A model generated the notes under the pieces. That model made no database searches. It had not been told where the DNA came from and was given only the letters and a program-made list of their open reading frames with translations. Positions 55,331 through 64,000 of a DNA stretch of 64,000 bases are shown here, piece after piece (positions within the stretch are counted from its first letter, which is position 1; each line of letters opens with the position of its first letter). The position numbers and the translations under genes are program-made. The stretch comes from Ochotona curzoniae (lineage: Eukaryota; Chordata; Mammalia; Lagomorpha; Ochotonidae), in assembly GCF_017591425.1 (NCBI RefSeq), contig NW_024467119.1, positions 78,360,894 through 78,424,893 on the forward strand, given 5' to 3'.

Positions 55331-55657
55331 TAAAAGGCAATATTTATGTTAACCTATAATGTCGTTACTGTTATTTTCAAGTGAATTAATGACTAAATAA
55401 TGGTTACATTTCTAATTTTAATTCCTAATATAGTGGACATGAATAGACAGAATGCCACAAGCAAACAACTTTTGAGTCCATAGGAGATTGAATAACAGTC
55501 CCTTAAGTTGTCGAGACGTACATCTGTAAAATCTGTTATTATTACTTTCTATGGAAAAGAGGATTTTATAGATGGAGTCAAGTTAAAGGTCTTCAGAGGG
55601 ACAGATTTTCTTGGATTATCTAAATTTGGGGCTGATTTTAGAATCATTCTTTATTAC

Positions 55658-55975
55658 CTTAAAAGATTTATTTAATCGCTTCTCGGCCTTTTGGCTAAGA
55701 TCAAGTATAAAAGATTTGTTTATTTTGATTTGAAAGGCAGACTTTTATATAGAGAAGGATAGATACAAGGACTCCCATCTGCTGGTTCACTCCCCAAATG
55801 GTCTCAACAGCCGGAGCTGAGCTGATCCAAAGCTGGAGCCAGGATCCTCCTCCAGGTTTCCCACGTGGGTGTGGGGGCCCAAGGACTTGGGCCACCCTTC
55901 TGTGCTCCTTTTCCAGGCCTAAGCAGAGAGCTGGATCAGGAATGGAGCAGCCAGGACACAAACCAGTGGCACAGC
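55658..55975 (-). mobile_element. CSINE, minus strand, carrying the U2 insert
   Basis: Tail region at 55659-55674 and again at 55708-55740 (ttgtttattttgatttgaaa), body cccatctgctggttcactcc, ccacgtgggtgtgggggccc, aggacttgggccacccttct. The head is truncated after aaaccagtggcac. The U2 fragment landed in its A-rich tail. Confidence 0.85.
55675..55706 (+). pseudogene. U2 snRNA 5' fragment, retroinsert
   Basis: 32 nt identical to nucleotides 1-32 of U2 spliceosomal RNA: atcgcttctcggccttttgg followed by ctaagatcaagt. U2 is the snRNA that pairs with the intron branch site. The segment begins exactly at the U2 5' end and stops at nt 32. It is flanked by taaaagatttattta (55660-55674) and taaaagatttgttta (55708-55722), a 15-nt target duplication with one mismatch. 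There is no poly(A), no U2 promoter elements and no 3' box, so it is a 3'-truncated retropseudogene, not an expressed gene. Confidence 0.93.
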
Positions 55976-56399
55976 TTATTTTGTCACCACGTCAAGCCCA
56001 GAATTATTCTTGTCAGAGGGAGGGAGGCAGATAAAGTGATTAGTGGAAGACGTCAGGTCAGCCACAATCGTTGGCATGATCTGAGCAAGAGTCTGCAGAC
56101 CATGGCATGCAGGTGGTCTTTTGTAGCCGAAAACAGCAAGGGAACAGACTCCTTCCTCCAAGTCTCCAGTGAGCACCTGCCCTGTTTAGCCCAGAGTCGC
56201 AGCCCGGTGAGCCTGAGCTGGACTACTGCTCTGCAGAATGGGCAGGTAAGAATGTGCATTGCTTTACCCTGCTGAGTTGATGGTGATTCATTGCAGTAAT
56301 GCTTGGGTTTATATTTGATTTGTCCCTATGTGGAAGCTCACGTTGAATGTGGTATTTATGTTGACCTATAATGTATTCGCTGTTATTGGCAAGTGAATT
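55976..56399. other. Unique sequence, no recognised feature
   Basis: No repeat recognised. The phrase gaccataatgt...attcgctgttattggcaagtg near 56362-56396 resembles the hAT 3' UTR at 55355-55390 (ctataatgtcgttactgtta), see findings. Confidence 0.4.
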
Positions 56400-56404
56400 C
56401 ATGA
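56352..56404 (+). repeat. Second copy of the hAT 3'-UTR phrase
   Basis: tatttatgttgacctataat, gtattcgctgttattggcaa and gtgaattcatga correspond to tatttatgttaacctataat, gtcgttactgttattttcaa and gtgaattaatga at 55341-55393. About 50 nt, about 85 percent identical by eye. Confidence 0.75.
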
Positions 56405-56419
56405 TTGGTGAGGTGGCAG

Positions 56420-56712
56420 GGATGGGACGTGGGACCTGCAACAGAAACTCATGTCTTTCTCTGGAGGCTGGGGTCCTACTATAAAGTATTATTTCCTACC
56501 AGAGCAGGTTGTTTGGAGGCAGGTCAGTTCTACTGTCCTCTCCTCTCCTGGTCTGCGCCCTATTTGGCTTTCTGTGGTAGGATCCTCTCCAGAAGTAAAA
56601 CAGACACTGGGGCCCTGCTCTAGGTCTTCTAGAACTATACGCTGTATTAATACATTTCCTTCATAAGTTACCTAGTGTCAGATATTCTGCTTATAGCCAC
56701 AGAAGATGGACT
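56420..56712 (+). mobile_element. MaLR-type LTR (MST/THE1-like) 3' portion
   Basis: Ordered matches: agtattatttcctaccagag, caggttgtttggaggcaggt, ttctagaactatacgctgta, ttaatacatttccttcataa, gttacctagtgtcagatatt, ctgcttatagccacagaaga and the terminus tggactaagaca. This is the ERVL-MaLR LTR end. The 5' end is uncertain. No internal sequence. Confidence 0.72.
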
Positions 56713-57084
56713 AAGACAAGCGGAAACAAGAAAACGAACACAAGATCCGCAATAGCCTTTTAAGAGTGTAAGGACGTCTGCATACTAACATGTTTGAGAA
56801 CCATCACTCCATGGTAACCTGAAGGCAGTTTCAATGGGGTCAGGCTCCATTCAGAGTGAAATGGCCCAAAGACACACCCTGATCCACAGAGACTGCTGTG
56901 TAAGACAGACCCTCCCTTCCCTGGAGTCCCAGGTCAATCTTGGATTCCTTCAGTGCCTGGACAGAAGGGATGCTCTGCAAAATGTATCAAAGAGACGAAG
57001 GCCCCTCTTTCTGCTCTTTGTCACTTTCATAGGCCACAGGAGACAATAGTGTGACCTTCAGAAGTACCTATTCAACCCCACACC
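56713..57084. other. Unique sequence, no recognised feature
   Basis: Nothing recognised. Confidence 0.4.
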
Positions 57085-57245
57085 CTTCGAGGTCATTTCT
57101 CTCTTATCGCTTCTATCTCATTCAGCACTTCAGGTTAGGTTGGGGATGGTTGAGGGACTTGCCTCAATTACCCTTTTAGTGAGTGGCAGGGCCAGGTGTT
57201 GACTCAGTGTCTGCTTGATCCTCAAACCCATCTTCTTCCTAGTAT
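57085..57245 (-). repeat. MIR SINE, minus strand
   Basis: gagggacttgcctcaattac, agtgagtggcagggccaggt, gttgactcagtgtctgcttg follow reverse MIR order (taagtaacttgcccaaggtc, gtggcagagccgggattcg). Confidence 0.62.
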
Positions 57246-58140
57246 GACTTGTATAGATTCAGGTGCGTGTACCCAGGGTCACACAGGCACTAAGCTATAG
57301 GAAAATGTGAATTTACTACATCCCATGAATTGGATGTGGCCAGGAAACACCGATGAACCTCATCCTAAAGCCAGGCTTGGCTGATGTGAACAGGTAGAAG
57401 GGGTGGGTGATTCCTGCAATGGGCACTGCTTTCACCAGGCTTCAGGTTTCCTTGTGTTAGTAAAAACTCTCAGGCAATTTATCCCTAAAGTGGCTTGTTT
57501 TCGTCTGAATGAGTGTCTTCCTTGAAGATTTGCAAGGAGAGGGATAAATAAGTTCATAGCAAGGAAACAATGGCCTCTGTGGCAAGCATTATCTAATACC
57601 ACAAATTGTTGTCATTATCACTCGTCTTGCGACACTCCGAATGGAGTGTTTCCATGGTGCCTCTGATTTTCAGCAATGTTTCTTCTGATTCTGTTGCACT
57701 CAGTAAACATTTTCTTGCTTCACCCTTAAACCAAAATAAAATAGCAGAGGACTGAGCAGTCCCGAAGTGACCTTTAGCAATTTTTTTTCTCCACTGTCAG
57801 ATGGTTAATAAGTTAATTGGGCTTCCTCTTAATTAACTTTAATAATGAGCTTTGATATGGTCCCACCAAATGGTTATTACCTTGTCTATGGACTGTTAAC
57901 TGAGCCTGTCAATCAGAATGTGGGTCCACATTGCCAAGGGGGAACAGTCTGACCCTGCTGGGCAAGAAATGCAGGAGCATGCCAGCTGCTTCAGTGTTGG
58001 GGAGAGCTGAGGTCCAGCAACGCAAGAATGGTTTGCATTGGACCACCACATCTGAACTTCTGGCCTTCTTAAGGTGTCTCTGTCTTAGTAGGACAATGGC
58101 AGAGTGAGTCATCTTGTCTGAAATTTAAATCTCATTCCAA
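57246..58140. promoter_or_regulatory. Candidate conserved non-coding block
   Basis: 57700-57900 is repeat-free and packed with TAAT-type motifs: gatggttaataagttaattg, cctcttaattaactttaata, atgagctttgatatggtccc, ctgtcaatcaga. The flanking 57246-57700 and 57900-58140 hold nothing I recognise. A developmental enhancer is possible but not shown. Confidence 0.28.
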
Positions 58141-59394
58141 AGGCCGATTCGATTGGTGGGAGCAGTGGGAAGAGTTGACAGATTTTATAATTTTGTCTGT
58201 TTGTTTGTTTTCTTTTAAAGGACCCCTTTGAGAACAATGGCCTCACATGGAAGACGTCATGGTTAAATGAGTGTCTCCATCAGGACTGCCTTCCAAGCAA
58301 ACTATTTTCCAAGCTCCATGTGTGCATACCCTGTCTGTAGCTGCAGGCTTTCTGTGCTCTGTGAAGGTGCAAGCAGACCAGCCGATGAACAATGACGCGG
58401 CTCCCAGCACTGCAGGAGGCTCTCTCTGGCCACCAGGCCTCACTAGTAACTTTTACACCTGTTTGCTGTCAGGCTGCACGTGGGCTGAAGCTGATTACTT
58501 GTCAGCCAATTCAGCTTTGAATTCTCCCAACATCCTGACTGCCAGGTGGAAGATCTTTCCCATCACCAAGTCACCTTGCCAGTTAGATTGGCCACGTGTT
58601 TCAGGACATTCACTATAGAGAGGCAGCCTTGGGAGCCAGGGAGCACATGGGGTCTAAGGGGGGGTCTCTTGGCCCCGTTGCTGGTGTCATCACAGGGAGT
58701 CAGCGTGGGGGCAGCCGAGGAACCAGACGCCTTTGCTAGCTCCCTCAGAGGACTTGGTGAGCTGTTATTCAGGGCAAGAAAAAAGGGAAGAAAAAAAATG
58801 TCATCCAACACGATGGTATTTTTAGTTCCCACTCACTCCTTGACTATGAATAGGAGCACGATTGAAATTTCCACCCATCTTCAAAGCAAACTTACCTTTA
58901 AAGCAAATGCTGAGAGTTTAAAAACTCGTTCTAGATGGACTCAGGTTCAAGTGCACAGAAAAGGCCTTTTAAAATAATGAGCCAAAGAGAACCAAAGCCC
59001 CACAGCCCTGGGCAGGGTGGGGTTAGGGTCCCCTCCCAGGCCCTGTCTCCACCCCTTCCCCCTATGGGAGCTCAGATAGCAGGGAGGTGTGGCCACAGCG
59101 TGGCCAGGCTGCAGTCCCCAGGGGCCCCACAGCCTCATGGGTAGGTTCCCTGCTCAGGGTTACTAGAATACTTACCAAACCAGCAACTCTGAACTCAGGG
59201 CAGAAATAACCTACAGGACATGCTGGGAGAGATTCAAAGGTTTTCTCCTTGTTTTTCAGCACAGCAAGAGCATTGAGAAAGGCAGGAACACAGAAAATAA
59301 GAAATCAAAATTGAAACAGGGGTCTGTACCGAAATGCCTGGCTTCCTGTCCTCACCTCCAGCTTGCAACTTCCTAGTGGAAATGATTAGGTTTC
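58141..59394. other. Unique sequence, no recognised feature
   Basis: Frames 58271-58618 (115 codons) and 58546-58977 (143 codons) have no family resemblance. No repeat recognised. Confidence 0.42.
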
Positions 59395-59530
59395 TGCCAC
59401 TTGCAAAAGAAGACCCGGATTGAGTTCCCAGTCACAGCCTCTGCCCAGTCTAGGTCCCATTGGGCATCTGGTGAGTGTGCCAGCGGGGTGGGAGTGTGCA
59501 CTTTCTCTCTCTTTGCCTCCCAATTTTAAA
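59395..59530 (+). mobile_element. CSINE 3' part, plus strand
   Basis: ccggattgagttcccagtca, gcccattgggcatctgg-like phrase, gtgccagcggggtgggagtg and ctttctctctctttgcctcc, with caattttaaaa at the end. Older subfamily; the head half is missing. Confidence 0.6.
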
Positions 59531-59908
59531 AAGCAAGCAAGAAAAACACAGAGCTAGATGGCCATTGGGTATTAAGAGAGTCTCCAATATGGGAAGAGGC
59601 TGCCTAGGAGCCTTGTGGTTTTAGACAGGCATCCTCAATTCCAAGTAGAGTGCTGGCAGTAGGAACATAGCCCAGGTCATGCCTTGTCACCTGTGTTGCC
59701 TCATCCACTTCCGATGAAGATAATCCAAAGCTCATTTCAACATCTGTGTTGCCTGTTGGGACCCTGTAGCCCATGCCACTCTTGTAAGAAATCATTTTTG
59801 GTCATTAATTATCCAATAGCCTCAAAACCAAATCCATTCATTTTCTGTTTCAGAAGAAATATCACATTGCAGGTTTTCATTTAAGAATGTAGAGCCTGTG
59901 GAAAGCTC
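59531..59908. other. Unique sequence, no recognised feature
   Basis: Nothing recognised before the A-rich run. Confidence 0.4.
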
Positions 59909-59921
59909 AAAAAAAAAAAAA

Positions 59922-59981
<60 letters not shown>

Positions 59982-59986
59982 AAAAA
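59909..59986. repeat. A15 followed by (AAAG)n microsatellite
   Basis: An A run at 59909-59923 passes directly into about 15 AAAG units. Such tracts usually grow from the A tail of a retroposon, but no element is recognisable immediately upstream (5'). Confidence 0.95.
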
Positions 59987-60439
59987 TAATCTCAAACCTG
60001 TCGTAAAATTAGACAGATGGCCTACAGCCTCTCACACGCAGTATCTTGAATTCTTGAATTCTCATGCTTCCAGAACTAGTCAACAAAAGCCCCGAGCGGA
60101 GACCAGAGCTGCCGTCAGCACAGTAACTCTGTCTGGTCTGCAGAAAGTAGCAATCTTCTGGAGCATGCTGCCACTGTAAATCACAACCTGTCACTTCCAC
60201 TGGACCCTCACTGCTGCTTGCCATTCCCTCCCTAACGCTTTGGTCCCCACCCGCTCCCCATCTTCTCCCTAACCATGGCGATCCCCACCCAACTTCTCAT
60301 GCTCCCTCCTGCTTCTCCTGCTGGATGCCCTGATTCAGCCTCTACCTGCAGCCAGGGTAGGAGCCTGGGAGGCAGCTAGAGCCAGGGCCCTTCTCCCCTC
60401 ATCACATGGAGCCTACAAGCCCACACAGGGCTTCATCTT
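59987..60439. other. Unique sequence, pyrimidine-rich, possibly L2
   Basis: C/T-rich from 60200 on; may be the upstream part of the L2 that follows but no block is clear. Confidence 0.35.
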
Positions 60440-60760
60440 TAACAGCCCCCCCACCACTTCCTTTCTCTGCAGAACCACCCACTGGAGCCTGTCCTTCTCT
60501 CTTTGCCTGGAGTGCTGCAGTAGCCACCCCCTTTCCCGCCCCGCCCCCCTACGTTATCACCTGTGGTATCTTGTTTCTCATCTTAAGTTCCTCCTGGGCA
60601 GAGGAACCCCTACTGCGTGAGTCAATGGACTTTCCAACAGCACCCACCCAGGCCCTAAGGCTTCACTCAAATAGCAAACTTGGTGCCTGCTGGAAAGACC
60701 TACCCATAGCCACATCCCATGGACCTGGAAGAAGAGAAGGATGGTTTGCAAATTGAGCTT
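60440..60760 (+). repeat. L2 LINE 3' region fragment
   Basis: cctttctctgcagaaccacc, cttctctctttgcctggagt (the L2 ccctctgcctggaacgctct block), ggcttcactcaaatagcaaa, gcctgctggaaagacctacc follow L2 order with gaps. Ancient. Confidence 0.5.
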
Positions 60761-61734
60761 ACTTGACTAGTGAGGGGTGAGGGCCACTGGTGTGTGCTCC
60801 CAGTGTGTGCTCCCCGTCTACAGTACAGATGACTTCATGGATATGCCTGCTATTGGTTTCCCCTCCTTCTCTTTTTGTCCATACCTATAGCCCTTCTCTA
60901 GTTAGGGGTATCTCTTCCCAAACTTAAATCTTTGTGCCAGCATTCTCCCAAAGCTCCATGCTGGTACAAATGCAAGCATCCCAAGTCCCTTCTCTCTAAG
61001 GCTTATGCTCTCTAAGTAGAAATGAATGCATTGTCTGAGACCCATAAAAGTATATGGCCCGGGCAGACATTTAATGAGCAGGGGCTCCTGCAGAGGAAGA
61101 AAGTGTAGTGCTTTCTCAGTGGGTCAGGAGGTACTTTCTGCAAGGCCAGAAGGTGGATGGGGGATGATGAGAGTGCCCAGGGTCAAGGGCAATGTGCAGC
61201 TCAATTGTGTTGATCAAATACGTTGAGCATCCTCAGGCATGTGGACTTTGTAATAAAGAACAGAAGCTTTGAGTTCTACGCTTTGTCTCATAATAGACTC
61301 CATGGCTTGCCCATATTTTAAGCTACTTAATTCCCACATGACAAAAATGTTACACACCTCAGTGAGCTGGTTCCTTAGTTGGTGTGTGTTGGAGTATTTT
61401 ATGGCAATTTTGCAAGAGTGAAGATGACTTTAAGCAGAAAAACCTGGCTATCTTGGACATGAACCTGAACTCACTCTGATGGGGAAGCAGAGAGGCAGAG
61501 AATTAGGAGGAATGAGAATGCAGTCCCATTTCTCTATGGCCTCTCTTGCTACAGTGGCTAATTTGCAAGATGCATGAACTACGAGGGTCAGGAATGGCAG
61601 TGGGGACAGCGGGGCTCCCAGCAGCTGGCCGAGTAGTCTCTGAGTTTCCTCTGAGCTGGGTCTAACACTTCCCCCTGCCCCTTGCTCATCAGCTCCCATC
61701 ATGCCCTCCAGAAAGGAGCCCAGTTCTTAGATCC
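60761..61734. other. Unique sequence, no recognised feature
   Basis: Nothing recognised. Confidence 0.42.
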
Positions 61735-62051
61735 AACTTTGCTGATTGGAAAGGTGGATCTACAGAGAGGAGGAGAGACAGAGAGGAAGATCTTCCATCT
61801 GATGATTCACTCCCCAAGCAGCCACCAATAGCTGGAGCTGAGCTGATCTGAAGCCAGGAGCCAGGAACTCTTCCGGGTCTCCCTCGTGGGTGCAGGGTCC
61901 CAAGGCTTTGGGTCGTCCCTGACTGCCCTCCCAGGCCACAAGCAGGGAGCTGGGTGGGAAGTGGAGCCGCTGGGACTAGAACTGGCGCCCATAGGGGATC
62001 CCAGCGCATGCAAGGAGAGGACTTTAACCACTATGCTATTCATGCCAGGCC
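61735..62051 (-). mobile_element. CSINE, pika-type, minus strand, tail lost
   Basis: Starts inside the SINE 3' region (gattggaaaggtggatctac), so the A-rich tail is missing or was never retained; full body (tccatctgatgattcactcc, ggtctccctcgtgggtgcag, ggagccgctgggactagaac) and head ctattcatgccaggccc. CpGs partly kept. Confidence 0.92.
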
Positions 62052-62112
62052 CAATTGAACATTTTCTTACCTGGGGTCTGCTGAGAAGGTGTGACAGAAG
62101 ATGGGAGTAATA

Positions 62113-62436
62113 GCGGCAGCTACAATGGCTCAGTTGGCTAATCCTCCATCTCCAAGTGTTGGCACCTCATATAGGCATCAAGTTTGTGCTCTGACAGATC
62201 CACTCCCCATCTAGCTCCCTGCTTGTGACCTGGGAAAGCAGGGGAAGATGGTACAAAGCTTTGGGACTCTGCACCTGCATGAGAGATCAGGAAGAAGCTC
62301 CTAGCTTCCGACTTTGGATCAGATCAGCTCAGCTCCAGCTGTTGTGCCATTTGGGAGTGAACCAGCAAATGAAAGATTTCTCTTAGTCTCTCCTTCTCTC
62401 TGTAATTCTGCCTTTCCAATAGAAATAAGCCAGTCT
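62113..62436 (+). mobile_element. CSINE, plus strand
   Basis: gcggcagctacaatggctca head, ggctaatcctccatctccaa, agtttgtgctctgacagatc, cccatctagctccctgcttg, tail ctgcctttccaatagaaata. Moderately diverged. Lies 60 nt from the preceding minus-strand copy, forming a near-inverted pair. Confidence 0.9.
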
Positions 62437-62503
62437 TAAGAAGGAAGAAGGAGAAGAGGAAGGAGAAGGAAAAAGAAAAGGAGAAAGAGGAGGAAGAATA
62501 GAG
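62437..62503. repeat. (GGAGAA)n purine-rich simple repeat
   Basis: Purine tract of gaa and gga units without a single pyrimidine over about 50 nt, grown from the tail of the preceding CSINE. Confidence 0.9.
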
Positions 62504-62629
62504 TTTGGTCTTCCATTATGTCTCAGGCAGGATTAACCTTGAAGACTGGCTGGGACTTGATTTCCATTCTTTCGTTTTGGAATTTATGTCCTTTCTCTTG
62601 TTCCTAGCCACCTGGAGTTGTGGTCTTTC

Positions 62630-62880
62630 CCATCCTCCACAAAATACATGTTGAAACCCAATCCCCAAAAACAACCATCTCAAGGATTAGGTCTTAGGAA
62701 CGAGGCCTTGAGGCTGCAGACTCCCTGATGGGCCCAGTGCCCCTGTAAGAAGGGCCCAAAGGTGCTTGCTCAGCCCTGGTGCCACATGTGGATGGACAGA
62801 TGACCACACCTTTGACAAGTGAGATCTCAGCTCAGGGATTACTCCAGCTGCGGCCACCCTGGCCCTGGACTCTACAGATA
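62630..62880 (+). mobile_element. MaLR-type LTR 5' part
   Basis: acatgttgaaacccaatccc, ggattaggtcttaggaacga, ctgatgggcccagtgcccct and gtaagaagggcccaaaggtg match the start of MST/MLT1-type LTRs (the atgttgaaaccctaatcccc block). Confidence 0.65.
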
Positions 62881-63104
62881 CTGTTGTTTATACGTGAGCC
62901 AGCCTCACGTATGCTGGGACTGGGCTATCTGAATGGACAGTGATATGGCATTGACCACATCCCAGAGCTGTCCAGTGTCGGGGCCATGGCTTGTCAGAAA
63001 AATCCATTTATCTTCTTTTCCATCCAAAGACAGAGTCCTGAAGGACCTTGTGTTTTTGGTCTTCCTCTCTCCCCAGGGGTGAATAGTGACTTGGGGAAAA
63101 CCCG
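62881..63104. other. Sequence between two MaLR LTR parts
   Basis: Not recognised; either LTR-internal variation or an unrelated insert. 62905-63159 is open on the minus strand with no family. Confidence 0.3.
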
Positions 63105-63392
63105 CTGCCATACTGTGAGCTGCCCTTGTGGCAAGGCACTGAGGTGCCCCTGCCACCACCCCTTGCCAGGTGTTGCAGAGGCCTCTCTGGAAATAGACCG
63201 TCCAGTTTTGGTTAGGTGTTCAGATGCCTGACATCAGGGCAACATCTTCCCCTCAGGTTCTTGAGACTGTGAGCCAGTACCACCCAGCAAAGCAGCTCCC
63301 ACGCACAGAGCCTGGGGGAGATAACAAATGCTGTTGTTTTAAGCTGCTAAGCTTCGGGAGCATCTGTTATACAGCAATCGATAACTAATATA
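63105..63392 (+). mobile_element. MLT1-type MaLR LTR 3' part
   Basis: tgagctgcccttgtggcaag, gcactgaggtgcccc, gagactgtgagccagtacca, aacaaatgctgttgttttaa, gctgctaagcttcgggagca and the terminus gcaatcgataactaatata are MLT1 LTR blocks in order. May be one interrupted LTR with 62630-62880 or two LTRs side by side. Confidence 0.75.
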
Positions 63393-64000
63393 GTCTGCAC
63401 TCGGGTTCTTTCCAGCAAGGGCCAGAGGTGCTTGGGTAAGGACTGACACACGTGAGTGACTAAAGCTGTCGAAGTAACGGCCAAGAACAGAGCTTCTTTA
63501 GCAATGCCCAGTACAACAAGTTTGGCTCAGGAGCAGAGAATAGCATAGTCGGCTTTTTCTTTTTGTTTATATGTTCATGCCAAAGAATGTGCAGCGACAT
63601 GCAACCAAAGTGTGTTCGAAGAAGATGTAAGTAAAGAGGAGGCTGAAAACCGGGAGCACCCCTCGCTTCCAGAACAAAAGGCAATTGCAAAGCTTAAGAG
63701 TCTTAGCTGAGCCTTAACCGTGACTCTGAGCTTCCTAACAGCCACGGCAAAGGGGCAAACATAGCGAACACTGCCTCTTTTTAATGGAACTATCATAGAA
63801 TTTTAAAACAAAGTTCTCTAGTGTTAGCAAAATTCATTTAGCTACTTCTTGTGTGCTTCGGGAAACAGGGTAACTGAGGGACAGGGTCAAACACAAGGGT
63901 GAATTTGAGAAAAGCAAGGAATCCCCTGACCGCAGTGCTGTGCTGCCATGGAAGGGGTCGTGGAAACACACACTCAGACAGTTTTGATCCAGTGTTTCTT
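63393..64000. other. Unique sequence, no recognised feature
   Basis: No repeat, RNA gene or exon recognised up to the window end. Confidence 0.42.

Larger units (their letters stand above)
53528..55520 (+). mobile_element. Decayed autonomous hAT DNA transposon, plus strand
   Basis: Cut-and-paste element. The 5' region (ctctcaagctatgatcttct, ctgaggagccccaaggcttt, tttcattgtgttgatatttg) is followed by a transposase region at 54070-54536 and 54840-55330. A 3' UTR follows (aatgtcgttactgttatttt, tagtggacatgaatagacag, gcaaacaacttttgagtcca). The order and wording match an old human hAT family I know as Zaphod/Charlie-like; exact family not verified. It is broken by a MITE-like repeat (53692-54000) and a CSINE (54537-54832), by stops and by lost segments. 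Fossil only. Confidence 0.78.

Noticed and set aside
55675..55706. Functional U2 snRNA gene
   Set aside because: Only nt 1-32 remain, with no Sm site, no 3' stem-loops, no promoter elements and a retrotransposition-type target duplication.
59923..59986. CRISPR-like regular repeats
   Set aside because: It is a 4-nt microsatellite in a mammalian genome; no spacers.

Overview
This window is eukaryotic, mammalian, non-coding DNA. It has long AT-balanced stretches without sustained open frames, CpG depletion outside young repeats, and dense SINE/LINE/LTR/DNA-transposon debris of very different ages. The organism is most likely a lagomorph and probably a pika (Ochotona). About thirty copies belong to the tRNA-derived lagomorph CSINE group. 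The youngest copies have a head (tggcctagtggctaaag ... ggttctaatccc) and a 3' tail ending in aataaataaatctt. I associate that head with pika rather than with the rabbit C-repeat head. This is recognition from memory, not a search. No host protein-coding exon, tRNA, rRNA or CpG-island promoter could be supported. The window is either intergenic or deep intronic.

Layout. 1-9.5 kb: mostly unique sequence with CSINEs, one MIR, a MER5A-like hAT fragment and an old LINE-like fragment. 9.5-14.3 kb: CSINEs, two copies of a palindromic MITE-like repeat, a (GT)n microsatellite and a conserved-looking non-coding block near 11 kb. 14.3-16.6 kb: a minus-strand L1 that keeps most of ORF1, but its ORF2 is cut off after about 50 codons and joined directly to its 3' UTR; a CSINE sits inside ORF1. 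17.4-18.1 kb: a 40-nt T run that may be the tail of an unidentified minus-strand retroposed transcript. 19.9-26.1 kb: three different LTRs (one plus strand, two minus strand). 26-33 kb: MIR, L1M 3' end, an interrupted L2 and CSINEs. 33-44 kb: a CSINE-dense stretch, two more L1 3'-UTR ends and old L1M/L2 pieces. 44-49 kb: mostly unique sequence with two MIRs and a long (GT)n. 50-56 kb: a nested tract. It holds a MITE split by a SINE, an L1M 3' UTR split by MITE plus SINE, and a decayed hAT transposon split by MITE and SINE. It also holds a 32-nt 5' fragment of U2 snRNA inserted with a 15-nt target duplication. 56-64 kb: MaLR-type LTRs, MIR, L2, CSINEs and simple repeats.

Nothing here acts as a gene pathway. 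What the window records is a series of transpositions, several of which can be ordered by nesting. The most notable observations are the 3'-truncated U2 retroinsert, the ORF2-deleted L1, the decayed hAT element with recognisable transposase, and the palindromic repeat family. I found no convincing new biological system and say so plainly.
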